Under the pieces are notes generated by a model. The model was given only the letters and a program-made list of their open reading frames with translations, was not told where the DNA came from and did not search any database. Of a stretch of 64,000 nt of DNA, positions 1-8,600 are shown piece by piece. How positions within the stretch are numbered: the first letter of the stretch is position 1; every line of letters begins with the position of its first letter. Position numbers and translations under genes: made by a program. Source of the DNA: Flavobacteriales bacterium UBA7666 (GTDB taxonomy: Bacteria > Bacteroidota > Bacteroidia > Flavobacteriales_D > Crocinitomicaceae); contig DLHO01000022.1 in NCBI GenBank assembly GCA_002483265.1, positions 62,860 through 126,859 on the forward strand. Reading direction: 5' to 3'.

Positions 1-98
1 ACATCTTGCTGATAGGCAAAAATGGAGTTTTCGGCTAAACTGCGTTCTATCTTAAGATAATGAACAAATTGTTTAATATATAGTTCCCAGTTTTTCAA
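1..98 (-). CDS. xerD: Site-specific tyrosine recombinase XerD-like, 5' end only
   Basis: Reading the minus strand from position 98 gives an open frame running off the left edge. Its product begins (M)KNWELYIKQFVHYLKIERS and continues LAENSIFAYQQD, which matches the N-terminal SAM-like core-binding domain of XerD/XerC recombinases (pattern YLxxERxLxxNTxxAYxxD). Only about 32 residues are present, so the catalytic domain is not visible. The first usable start is TTG at 98-96, because an in-frame stop lies at 119-117; this codon overlaps the ATG of the divergent aroQ. XerD acts with XerC to resolve chromosome dimers at dif. The divergent neighbour aroQ fits a chromosomal housekeeping gene rather than an element integrase, but XerC cannot be excluded from this fragment. 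Confidence 0.75.
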   Translation of the reverse strand, partial: MKNWELYIKQFVHYLKIERSLAENSIFAYQQD

Positions 99-532
99 TG
101 ATGCGTATTCTAATTCTCAATGGCCCGAATTTAAATCTTTTAGGAACACGAGAGCCTGAAATTTATGGAAATCGTACTTTTTTGCAGGTTTTGGAAGAGT
201 TGAAAAAGAATTTTCCCGGTGAGATCGATTACATTCAAAGCAATGTGGAAGGTGAATTAATCAATGCACTTCACGACTCAAAACACGATGGAATCATACT
301 AAATGCCGGAGGTTATTCGCACACCAGCGTAGCTATCCGCGATGCCATTTCTGGAATTCAGGTTCCGGTTGTAGAAGTTCATATCAGTAACCTGGCGCAG
401 CGCGAAGAATTCCGCCATAACTCATTCATTACAGCTGTCTGTGAAGGTTCCATCATGGGCTTCGGAATGGAAAGCTATCGTTTGGGATTGGAATGGTTTA
501 AGGGAAATCCGAGAGGGAAAATCGGGTACTAG
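98..532 (+). CDS. aroQ: Type II 3-dehydroquinate dehydratase
   Basis: Cytosolic enzyme of the shikimate pathway; it dehydrates 3-dehydroquinate to 3-dehydroshikimate. The 144-residue length is normal for the dodecameric type II family. Visible signatures are the N-terminal strand LILNGPNLNLLG, the active-site lid with Arg18 and Tyr23 (TREPEIYG), the substrate loop NAGGYSHTS (Asn69, His75), EVHISN with catalytic His95, and EEFRHNS (Arg106). All key residues are present. Two consecutive ATGs (98 and 101) are possible starts; the upstream frame gives no alternative. The gene is divergent from xerD with essentially no spacer, so the promoters must overlap or lie inside the neighbouring gene. It marks the chromosomal flank left of the metal-resistance element. 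Confidence 0.97.
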   Translation: MMRILILNGPNLNLLGTREPEIYGNRTFLQVLEELKKNFPGEIDYIQSNVEGELINALHDSKHDGIILNAGGYSHTSVAIRDAISGIQVPVVEVHISNLAQREEFRHNSFITAVCEGSIMGFGMESYRLGLEWFKGNPRGKIGY

Positions 533-663
533 TTTTTGACCACGAAGCACATTAATGAACTTCAAAACTATATAGCTTATGTTTCTATGTGAAATAAAAA
601 CGTGCTCGATTCACTAGCTTAACCAATTGATTATCAATAATATGTAGTGTTGTTTCGGATTCA

Positions 664-679
664 GGGTACGAAAAAGGGT
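664..679 (+). repeat. Candidate left attachment repeat (attL) of the integrative element
   Basis: GGGTACGAAAAAGGGT here matches GGGTACTAAAAAGGGT at 30321-30336 (15 of 16 bases, same orientation), 29.66 kb away and 50 bp upstream of the integrase start. Just inside the left copy are three CCTATNNNTT-like units at exact 10-bp period (720-749); similar CCCATGGTTT and CCCCTATGTT units lie inside the right copy. Such phased repeats are typical of recombinase arm sites. The rest of 533-815 holds no gene. The exact crossover point cannot be read from one sequence. Confidence 0.42.
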
Positions 680-815
680 TATAATTGTACTCCTACGTAC
701 CAAAAGGATCATACAAAATCCTATGATTTCCTATGGATTCCTATCTTTATCAAGCTAAAACACTTAATTCTTAGAGAAACGAAGGAAACAATTTTAGAGA
801 AGTTATCCTAATACA

Positions 816-1412
816 TTAACAACAATCTTCACCCTTTTGAATTGGCGGACATTTTACAGTTCCGTAACTGCAATAAACACAGCAATCACCTTTCAATGGT
901 TTGAGTACAGTTTTACAATTTTCACACTCGTAAAAGTAAGAACAAGCATCGGTTGGCATAATTTCATCTTTCCTGTATCCGCAATTCGGACAAGTTATTG
1001 TAGAGTTTAATTCTACTTCTTCCGATTCACAGCAACGACCATGCAATCTGTGTCGGTAATAATCCACGATTGTTGCAATCAATAAACCAAGCATTCCTGC
1101 ATAAAGGAAATATACCCAGTATTTGCTATCGTTGAAATGGTAACCGTAAAATATAAGAATAGCGCTTGGTACTGCAATTAGTACGGGGTAAAGACATCCG
1201 TGTTTTCGACGTGAAATAAAAAAACCAACAAGTGAAACTATGACCGTTATTTGAAAAACCCACATTGTCCAACCCCCGAAAACCTCGAAACTCCCTAAAC
1301 CGAGAGCAGAAGCGGCAAGTGCAAATATTGGAAAACAACAAGGTGAAAGGATTGCTACCAACAGCATTCCAATTACACCCCAGTTACTTAGATTTTTCCC
1401 TCTACTTCTCAC
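816..1412 (-). CDS. MerC-like membrane protein with C-terminal GDCCVxC domain
   Basis: The 198-residue protein has an N-terminal part of about 120 residues with four hydrophobic segments and a membrane-embedded Cys pair (SPCCFP, residues 24-29). This is the layout of MerC-type mercuric ion transporters. After YYRHR comes a cytosolic-looking tail with CPNCG, a second CxxC (CENC) and the signature GDCCVYCSYGTVKCPP, the hallmark of the small GDCCVxC metal-locus family, which is sometimes a selenoprotein; here all positions are Cys. The fusion joins a membrane metal-uptake module to a soluble Cys-rich acceptor, so metal hand-over inside one chain is likely (inference). It is last in a four-gene minus-strand cluster with HMA, TlpA and ATPase genes; the gap to the upstream gene is 11 nt. 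The real substrate (Hg, Zn or Cu) is unknown. Confidence 0.75.
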   Translation of the reverse strand: MRSRGKNLSNWGVIGMLLVAILSPCCFPIFALAASALGLGSFEVFGGWTMWVFQITVIVSLVGFFISRRKHGCLYPVLIAVPSAILIFYGYHFNDSKYWVYFLYAGMLGLLIATIVDYYRHRLHGRCCESEEVELNSTITCPNCGYRKDEIMPTDACSYFYECENCKTVLKPLKGDCCVYCSYGTVKCPPIQKGEDCC

Positions 1413-1423
1413 AATTTCGAATA

Positions 1424-1777
1424 TTATTCCTCTCCTTTACAACAACCGTCCCGTTGCTTATACCCGTTCGGATCAGCTTTCACTTCATCCGCATCAAAAC
1501 CGCGTAGTGATATTTCCTTACGGATTTTATCAGGAGTTATTTTCTTCGTCCAGTACACAACGGTTGTTGTTTGGTCTGCTTCGTTATAAGTTACTAGTTG
1601 AATCCCTTTTACGAAGACCAAATCTCCTTCCAGTTTCCCTCCACACGTTTCGCAAACTTTGCAATGATCGCAAGTGTTCGGTGTTTTAATAGTAATGGTT
1701 TGTCTTTTCTGCTCTTTCTGTGCGAGAAGTACTTGAGACGCAAATAAGAATGCTATAAATAAGGATGTTTTAATCAT
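1424..1777 (-). CDS. Secreted heavy-metal-associated (HMA-like) protein
   Basis: The 117-residue protein starts with a clear signal peptide (hydrophobic LFIAFLFASQVLLAQ, cleavage near AQ-KE). The mature part begins with an HMA-type strand TITIKTPNTC and a double motif CDHCKVCETC, followed by GDLVFVKGIQLVTYNEADQTTTVVYW, which fits the beta-alpha-beta ferredoxin-like fold. The end carries a second thiol cluster, DGCCKGEE. It probably binds a soft metal ion in the periplasm for the adjacent ATPase or efflux pump (inference). It lies 6 nt downstream of the TlpA-like gene and 11 nt upstream of the MerC-like gene, so it is almost certainly co-transcribed with them. Confidence 0.75.
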   Translation of the reverse strand: MIKTSLFIAFLFASQVLLAQKEQKRQTITIKTPNTCDHCKVCETCGGKLEGDLVFVKGIQLVTYNEADQTTTVVYWTKKITPDKIRKEISLRGFDADEVKADPNGYKQRDGCCKGEE

Positions 1778-1783
1778 GATCGT

Positions 1784-2293
1784 TTATTTTTTAAGTTTTA
1801 CTAATGCTTCGTATAAAAGGTCTTCATCACCAGGTGCATAATTATTTCGGGAATAAACAATTTCACCATTTTCGTTTATCAGAAAAGTATGTGGCGTATT
1901 GTTCACCCCCATTGCTCGTTTGAAATCACTATTCGAATCCATCAAAACTAAGAATTCCCAGCCATTTGCATTTACCAATGTGGGGACATTGTTCTTTGTT
2001 TTTTCATCGTCGAGTGATACGGCAACAATAGTAACTCCTGTTTCTTCCTGCCAATCGGAATAGAGGTCGCTTAAAGTTCCCATTTCTCTTTTGCAGGTTG
2101 GACACCATGATGCCCAAAACGTTATAATAATCGGTCCTTTAATACCTAAAGAACCCGTATTGACCTGTTCACCGTCCATTGTTCTCAAAGAAACGGATGG
2201 AAGTTTTTTCAACTCGGTATTTGCTGTCCCGTTTTGTGCAAAGGAGACTAAGCCTATCATGAATACCGCGATTGCTAATATGTGTTTTGTCAT
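1784..2293 (-). CDS. TlpA/ResA-like periplasmic thioredoxin
   Basis: The 169-residue protein has a signal peptide (IAVFMIGLVSFAQN) and an AhpC/TSA-Redoxin fold: SVSLRTMDGEQVN, IIITFWASWCPTCKREM with the active site CPTC at about 64-67, VAVSLDDEKT, and the cis-Pro strand NNTPHTFLINENGEIVY. Such exported thioredoxins keep Cys residues of metal-binding or cytochrome proteins reduced. Here it sits between the P1B ATPase and two Cys-rich metal proteins, so its likely clients are those thiol clusters. It is the second gene of the minus-strand cluster (50 nt after the ATPase). The assignment to the TlpA family is firm; the client proteins are inferred from position. Confidence 0.85.
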   Translation of the reverse strand: MTKHILAIAVFMIGLVSFAQNGTANTELKKLPSVSLRTMDGEQVNTGSLGIKGPIIITFWASWCPTCKREMGTLSDLYSDWQEETGVTIVAVSLDDEKTKNNVPTLVNANGWEFLVLMDSNSDFKRAMGVNNTPHTFLINENGEIVYSRNNYAPGDEDLLYEALVKLKK

Positions 2294-2343
2294 AGCTATT
2301 TCAATTATTCTAAATTAAACTTTTACTTCGGTAACGCGAGTGT

Positions 2344-4359
2344 CTATTGAATTCTCATTCTTTGGATTCTAACCGCATTTAAAATCGCCAATAAAGCAAC
2401 TCCAACGTCTGCAAAAACGGCTTCCCAAAGCGTTGCAATTCCTCCTGCTCCCAACACTAGAACGATTACTTTTACTCCCATTGCAAGAATGATATTTTGC
2501 CAAACAATTTTCTTGGTGATTCGTCCGATTTTTATTGCTCTGACGATTTTTGAGGGTTCGTCGTTTTGAATCACAATATCTGCTGTTTCAATGGTGGCAT
2601 CGCTTCCCAAACCACCCATGGCAATTCCTGCATCTGCCAATGCAATTACGGGTGCATCGTTCACGCCATCACCCACAAACGCAAGAATCCTGTTTTGGTA
2701 CTTCAAAGCCTGTACTTTATCCACTTTGTTTTCGGGAAGTAAATCACCAAAAGCATCGTCAATACCTAGTTTCTTGGCAACCTTATCCACTACACTTTGC
2801 TTATCTCCTGAAAGCATAACCGTTTTGATTCCTAAGCTGTGCATTTCGGTTATTGCCTGTTTTGCATCCTTCTTGATTTCATCTGCGATGGTTATATATC
2901 CCGCATATTTTCCATCAATGGCAACTACGACAATGGTATCGACTACTTTTTCAATTTCGGCAGGATAGTCGATATCGAATTTCTTCAACAATTTCAGGTT
3001 TCCAGCCATTACATCTTTTCCACCAATCTTACCTCGTAAGCCATGTCCTGAAATCTCTTTTACTTTTTCAGCTTCTACACCTTTTATAGCACCACCTGCA
3101 TAGTCAACTACTGCTGTTGCAATTGGATGAGTTGATTTACTTTCAATGATGGCTGTAAGTCTTACGAGTTCTTTTTCGGTTATGCCCTCCGTAACTATCT
3201 CCTGAACTTTGAAAACACCTTTGGTGAGGGTTCCCGTTTTGTCCATAACAACGGTATTGATCTTCGTCATAACGTCGAGGTAATTAGAGCCTTTGAACAG
3301 GATTCCATTTCGTGAAGCCAAGCCAATTCCACCGAAGTAACCGAGCGGAATCGAAATCACTAAAGCACACGGACAAGAAATAACTAGAAATACCAATGAT
3401 CGGTAGAGCCATTCTTTAAACTGGTAATCAGAAACGAATAAATACGGAAGCAAACAAATTGCAATGGCAAGAAAGACCACAATCGGAGTGTAAACCTTCG
3501 CAAATTTGGAAATGAATAATTGGGTTGGTGCTTTTCGGCTTGTAGCATCCTGAACCATCTCCAATATTTTAGACAATTTACTGTCTTTGAACAAAGCTGT
3601 AACCTGAATGTCGGAAACGGAATGAAGGTTAATCATTCCTGCCAATACGGTATCGCCTTTGCCTTTCGTATCGGGTTTACTTTCGCCTGTTAATGCAGCA
3701 GTATTGAATGAGGCAGATTCGGAAACCAATTTCCCATCCAATGCTACTTTCTCACCAGATTTCACCTGAATTATTTCATCAATTTGAACTTCTGATGGCG
3801 AAACCGTTTTTAACTCTCCTTCTCGCAAAACATTCACCGTATCAGGACGAACATCGAGCAATGCTTTAATGCTTCTTTTAGCTCGTGCTACGGCTAATGA
3901 CTGAAACAATTCTCCAACAGAATAGAACACCATCACGGCAACTCCTTCGGAATATTCACCGATAAAAAATGCGCCTCCCGTGGCGATTGTCATTAGAAGG
4001 AATTCTGAGAAAAAAGCTCCTTTTGCAATGGATTTCACCGCATCAATCATCACAGGTAAACCAACTGGAACGTAAGCAACCAAGTACCAAATGAGTTTGA
4101 TATAACCTTCGAAAAAAGCAGGTTTAAATACTTGTTCGAACAAAATCCCTGTCAATAACAGCACAAAACTTATTGTTGCAGGAATATATTCCTTCCATGG
4201 TGCAGATTCGATTACAATTGCTTCTTTTTTCGGATGAGCCGTTTCATTATTTAAATATGGTTCTCCTGTTGAAGCATCTATTTTTTCTTCTAGCGAGCAA
4301 CACGTCATTCTGCCTTGAGCATCGTAGGTATGGACGTGATTTGGATCTTTATTAATCAT
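2344..4359 (-). CDS. P1B-type Zn2+/Cd2+/Pb2+ exporting ATPase (ZntA/CadA-like)
   Basis: 671 residues with all P-type ATPase signatures: TGES (224-227), metal-site CPC in SCPCALVISIPLG (329-331), phosphorylation site D373KTGTLT, HP (411-412), and hinge GDGVND (563-568). The last helices contain ADVGVALLAILNA (about 650-662), where Asp651 is the conserved TM8 acid of the P1B-2 (Zn/Cd/Pb) subgroup; the Cu-type YN and MSS motifs are absent. There is no standard N-terminal HMA domain; instead a short tail with HVHTYDAQ and TCC may be a small metal ligand set. It pumps divalent soft metals from the cytosol to the periplasm. It heads the four-gene minus-strand cluster and is separated from cusB by a terminator. 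Confidence 0.9.
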   Translation of the reverse strand: MINKDPNHVHTYDAQGRMTCCSLEEKIDASTGEPYLNNETAHPKKEAIVIESAPWKEYIPATISFVLLLTGILFEQVFKPAFFEGYIKLIWYLVAYVPVGLPVMIDAVKSIAKGAFFSEFLLMTIATGGAFFIGEYSEGVAVMVFYSVGELFQSLAVARAKRSIKALLDVRPDTVNVLREGELKTVSPSEVQIDEIIQVKSGEKVALDGKLVSESASFNTAALTGESKPDTKGKGDTVLAGMINLHSVSDIQVTALFKDSKLSKILEMVQDATSRKAPTQLFISKFAKVYTPIVVFLAIAICLLPYLFVSDYQFKEWLYRSLVFLVISCPCALVISIPLGYFGGIGLASRNGILFKGSNYLDVMTKINTVVMDKTGTLTKGVFKVQEIVTEGITEKELVRLTAIIESKSTHPIATAVVDYAGGAIKGVEAEKVKEISGHGLRGKIGGKDVMAGNLKLLKKFDIDYPAEIEKVVDTIVVVAIDGKYAGYITIADEIKKDAKQAITEMHSLGIKTVMLSGDKQSVVDKVAKKLGIDDAFGDLLPENKVDKVQALKYQNRILAFVGDGVNDAPVIALADAGIAMGGLGSDATIETADIVIQNDEPSKIVRAIKIGRITKKIVWQNIILAMGVKVIVLVLGAGGIATLWEAVFADVGVALLAILNAVRIQRMRIQ

Positions 4360-4371
4360 CTTATTTTCTTT

Positions 4372-4439
4372 AAAAAGGGCAAAGACCTCGGAGATGAAAA
4401 AGTCATTACTTGATGTTAAAAGCCTCTAAGACTTTGCCC
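4372..4439 (-). terminator. Long-stem terminator between cusB and the ATPase operon
   Basis: On the minus strand, GGGCAAAG (from 4439) pairs with CTTTGCCC (to 4377), with further pairing inside (GAGG/CCTC), and is followed by five T. It lies after the cusB stop codon and before the ATPase start, so it probably ends the efflux transcript and makes the ATPase cluster a separate or attenuated unit. Confidence 0.65.
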
Positions 4440-4455
4440 AAATTTTCAGTTCTAT

Positions 4456-5682
4456 TTAATGTTCGTGTTCTCCGCCACCTTCGCTTTTCAACAAATGGCT
4501 TTGAATGTAGTAAGCGCCTTTCAATACAATTTGCGCATTCGCAGGAATATCTTGTAAGATTGTCACCTGAACATATCCCAATTGGGTAGTTCCTGTCTTT
4601 ACCTCGATTCGTTGGAAGTGGTAAGTCTTCCCTTCAGTATGTTCATGACCTTCTTCTTTTGCATGTTCTTCCAGTACAAAGATAAATTCTCTTCCGTCTG
4701 CTTTTACCACCGCATCAACTGGCAAAGCTTTTACATTATTTAAGCCTACATCGATCAACGCATTTACATACATTCCCGGAATTAAAATCTGCTTGTCGTT
4801 TAGAATATCTGCATGAACCGCAACCGATTTGGTTTCATTTTCAAAGGCTTTCCCAATGCTAAAAATCTTTCCTTTAATTTCTACATTGTCCTGATTGGTC
4901 AGAATGAAGCGAACGGTTTGACCCGTTTTTACTTTTTGAAGGTCTTTCTCATATACCAATAAATCGACGTGCATTTTCGAATTGTCTACGATAGTGAACA
5001 TGGGCTTTCCTGGTTCGGCATTCGTTCCAATTTTTACGTTCACTTCCGTAATGTATCCGCTGATTGGAGCTTTTACCGACATGGTAGAAATTGCACCGCC
5101 CGAACCCGACAAATTCAAGGTACTTAACTGTTTCTTCAATGAAGCATTCCGTGCTTTTTCTGTTTCGTAGTCTGATTTTGCACGTTGCAAGGCTTTCTTA
5201 GAATTGACGTTTTCATCATTCAAGGTTTTCTGACGTTCGTATTCGCTTGTCAGGTATTCCAAGTTGCTTTTAGACGTTAAGTATGCTTCCTGAAGTTTGG
5301 TGAATTCCAAGCTTTCGATAACCGCAATGGTTTGTCCTTTCTTCACAAACTGACCTTCAATTACATTGATACTGCGCACAACTCCTGTAACAAGAACCGA
5401 AACATCTGCTTGGTTCTGCGGAGGGAGTTTTGTGTACCCATTTGCATTGATTACGGCACTCAAATTTTTCATTTCAAACGTTCCCAGTTCAATGTCTGAT
5501 GCATTAAATTGAGCCTGATTCAATTCAACCTCTTTGGCGGTGATTGCTTCGCCTTCATGTTCTTCATGTGCTTCCTCTGTTTTTTCAGGTTCACTTTCAC
5601 CTCCTGAGTAGGAAATCACACAAACAACCACCACTGTTAAAACAGCTACGATTGCTATATATAGAATGTTTTTTCTTTTCAT
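4456..5682 (-). CDS. RND efflux periplasmic adaptor subunit, CusB/CzcB-like
   Basis: The 408-residue membrane-fusion protein has an N-terminal hydrophobic anchor (ILYIAIVAVLTVVVVCVISYS), then an acidic His-rich stretch (EEAHEEHEGE) likely to bind metal, a lipoyl half-motif (VTGVVRSINVIEGQFVKKGQ), a coiled-coil hairpin (about residues 140-195, SKSNLEYL to LKKQLSTL), the second lipoyl half (SGYITEVNVKIGTNAEPG), a beta-barrel domain, and a His-rich C-terminus (HAKEEGHEHTEG, GGGEHEH). No proper lipobox is seen (residue before Cys is Val). It links the inner-membrane RND pump to the TolC part and delivers Cu, Ag, Zn or Co. It lies 10 nt downstream of the pump gene, so they form one operon. The metal preference cannot be fixed from sequence. 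Confidence 0.9.
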   Translation of the reverse strand: MKRKNILYIAIVAVLTVVVVCVISYSGGESEPEKTEEAHEEHEGEAITAKEVELNQAQFNASDIELGTFEMKNLSAVINANGYTKLPPQNQADVSVLVTGVVRSINVIEGQFVKKGQTIAVIESLEFTKLQEAYLTSKSNLEYLTSEYERQKTLNDENVNSKKALQRAKSDYETEKARNASLKKQLSTLNLSGSGGAISTMSVKAPISGYITEVNVKIGTNAEPGKPMFTIVDNSKMHVDLLVYEKDLQKVKTGQTVRFILTNQDNVEIKGKIFSIGKAFENETKSVAVHADILNDKQILIPGMYVNALIDVGLNNVKALPVDAVVKADGREFIFVLEEHAKEEGHEHTEGKTYHFQRIEVKTGTTQLGYVQVTILQDIPANAQIVLKGAYYIQSHLLKSEGGGEHEH

Positions 5683-5692
5683 CTTCTTCGAA

Positions 5693-8600
5693 TTATTGAT
5701 TCAATAAGTATTGTAAATTGATAACTGCCTGATTGTAATTCAGAACAGCGCTCAAATAATTGGATTGCACGTCTAAGGATGTTTGAATTCCCTGAATGAA
5801 CTCCACGTAGGAAATATCCCCGTTTTGGTAGCTTTTTCTTACGTTATCAGTGATATTTTTAGCAGAGGGCAAAGCCGAACTTTCATAATATTCCACCAAA
5901 GATTGATAGGTGAGTAACTGCTCTATCTGCTGTTCAAACTGGCTTTTCAATTGGGTGTGCAGGTATTCGGTGTTTTTCTGGTGAACCTGAACGGCTGTTT
6001 CTGCGGATCTGACTTTTGCACTACTGCTTCCAACGAAAATAGGAACGGAAACTCCAAAGGTTACGCCCTGAAATCTTGGCGCACCGTTGTAATAAACAGG
6101 CTGACCGTTCACGTCCTGATTTCCTGTAAGGGACTGAATGAAATAGCCCACTTTTAAGTCTGGAAGCATGGTGGATTTTTGCAGACGTTTGGAAGCTATC
6201 GCCTTTTGAACCTCCTGCATTGCCAATTCCATTTGCGGATTCTCACGCAATGCCGTGCTGTCGGTTACTGAAAGAGCGGGTAATACCACAAATTCACTTT
6301 CAGCAATGACGAAATCTGTTTGCAGGCTCATGTATGCTTTTAACCTCGATTTTTCCATTGAAATCAGGGCTTCGGTTTGCTTAATCTGTTGTTGCAATTC
6401 CTGTTGTTTCACAATTGAAGTAGTCGATTCCAAAGGACTTACATCTCCTGCTTCGAACCTGATTTTTGCAGCCCGAACAAATTGAAGCAAAATGCTGTCT
6501 TGCTGTTTCAACACCTGATTGCGTTCCATCAAATACAACAAACTGTTCCACGACTGTCGAATGTTCAGGGTCATTTGTTGTTTGGTGAGGTCTAAACTCA
6601 GTTCACTGCTTTTTATGTTGGCATCAATCACGTCTTTTCGTGCGCCAAATTCGAATGGATTGAATCCTTGCGAGATAGCATAATTCTGATCGAAAGCACG
6701 GGTATTGTACTGACCAAGCATTCCTGTGAGTTCTGTTTTTGGTAACTCGAAAGCCGTTGGTTTTAACTGGCTCTGTGAGATTACTTCCAACTCTCCTGCT
6801 TGTACCTGCTGATTGTTTTTCAATCCTGCTTCAATGGCAGATTGCAGGGTTAGCGTGGGAACGTCTTGTGATTGTGCAAAACCTGCAAACAATGTGAATC
6901 CAATAATCAATGTAACAGCTTTTGCACCACCTTGTTTGATTTTACGGGACAACCCTTTTTCAAAATAGAAATAGAGGATGGGAAGTACAATCAGGGTCAA
7001 TAAGGTAGCAGAGATCAATCCTCCGATCACGACTGTTGCCAACGGTTTTTGAACTTCAGCTCCTGCACTGGTACTCAATGCCATTGGTAAGAAGCCTAAA
7101 GATGCAACTGCGGCTGTGAGGATTACAGGGCGTAAACGCACTTTCGTTCCTTCATGGATTCGGTGAACTACATCATTCATACCCTCAGATTTTAATTGAT
7201 TGAAATAACCGATCAGAACAATACCGTTTAGAACTGCTACTCCAAACAGGGCAATAAATCCAACACCTGCGGAAATACTGAAAGGCATATCTCGTAACCA
7301 AAGTGCAAAGACACCTCCAATAGCGGAGAATGGAATTGCGGTAAAGATCAGTAACGATTGTTTCATGGAACGGAACGTAAAATAGAGTAATACAAAAATC
7401 AAGAGCAAGGCAACTGGAACAGCAATGGAAAGTCGTGCTGATGCTTCTACCAAGTTTTCAAACTGTCCGCCATAAGTAACATAATAACCTGCGGGTAATT
7501 TCAGTTTTTTATCCAATTTTTGCTGAATTTCGTCTACCACACTTTTAACGTCCCGACCTCTTACGTTGAAGCCGACTACAATTCTACGTTTTCCGTCTTC
7601 ACGGCTAATCTGCATCGGTCCTGGTTCGTAATCAATGTCTGCAACCTGTTCCAATGGAATCTGACTTCCCGAAGGAAGCGTAATAAACAGCGTTTTCAAG
7701 TTTGAAATATCGCTTCTGCTTTCCGCAGCTAAACGCAACACCATGTCGAAACGTTTTTCACCCTCGTAAACAACGCCTGTTTTCTCTCCTGCGAACCCAA
7801 TACGAACTACCTTGTTCAAATCGCCTACGTTCAATCCGTAAAGTGCCAGTTTATCTTTGTTATACCGAACCGAAATTTGAGGTAGTCCAGCCACTCGTTC
7901 GGCTTTGGCATCGGCAACACCGTTGATACTTTTAATGATGTTCAGTACTTCGTCGCCTTTACTCACGAGCATGTCCAAATCTTCCCCGTAGATTTTTACG
8001 GCTACATCACTTCGAACACCCGTCATCAATTCGTTGAATCGCATTTGAATAGGCTGTGAAAATTCGGTGGTAACTCCTGGAATATCAGCTAATGCTTCTT
8101 CCATTTTCTCCATGAGTTCTTCTTTCGTTTCCGCAGAAGTCCATTCGTCTCTGTCTTTCAGAAGGATAATCATATCTCCTGCTTCCATCGGCATGGGATC
8201 GGTAGGAATTTCAGCACTCCCGATTTTGGTAACAATCATTTTGATTTCAGGAAACTTGCTTTTCAGGATCTTTTCCGCTTTGGTGGTAGATTCAATTTCT
8301 TGTGAAAGCGAACTTCCCGAAGCAATAATCAAGTGCGTTGCAATGTCTCCTTCATCCAACGTAGGAATGAATTCTCCACCCATTTTACCGAACAGGACAA
8401 ACGCTATCACTAACAAACCAATGGCAATCGATACGATCAACGATTTTGCCTGCAATGCTTTGGTTAATGCAGGTTGATACACTCTTTGCAATGCATCAAT
8501 AATACGGTCGCTGATGTTTTTCTTATGACCTGTTTGTTTTTTCAAGGCTAGTGAAGCCATCATGGGAACATAAGTCAGTGATAAAAGGAACGCTCCGAGA

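Noticed and set aside
816..1412. A mer (mercury) operon
   Set aside because: No merA reductase, merR or merP is present; the neighbours fit Zn/Cd or general soft-metal handling.
4377..4439. Riboswitch before the Zn/Cd ATPase
   Set aside because: The structure is a long simple stem followed by T-run directly after cusB, which is explained by a terminator; no conserved aptamer was recognised.
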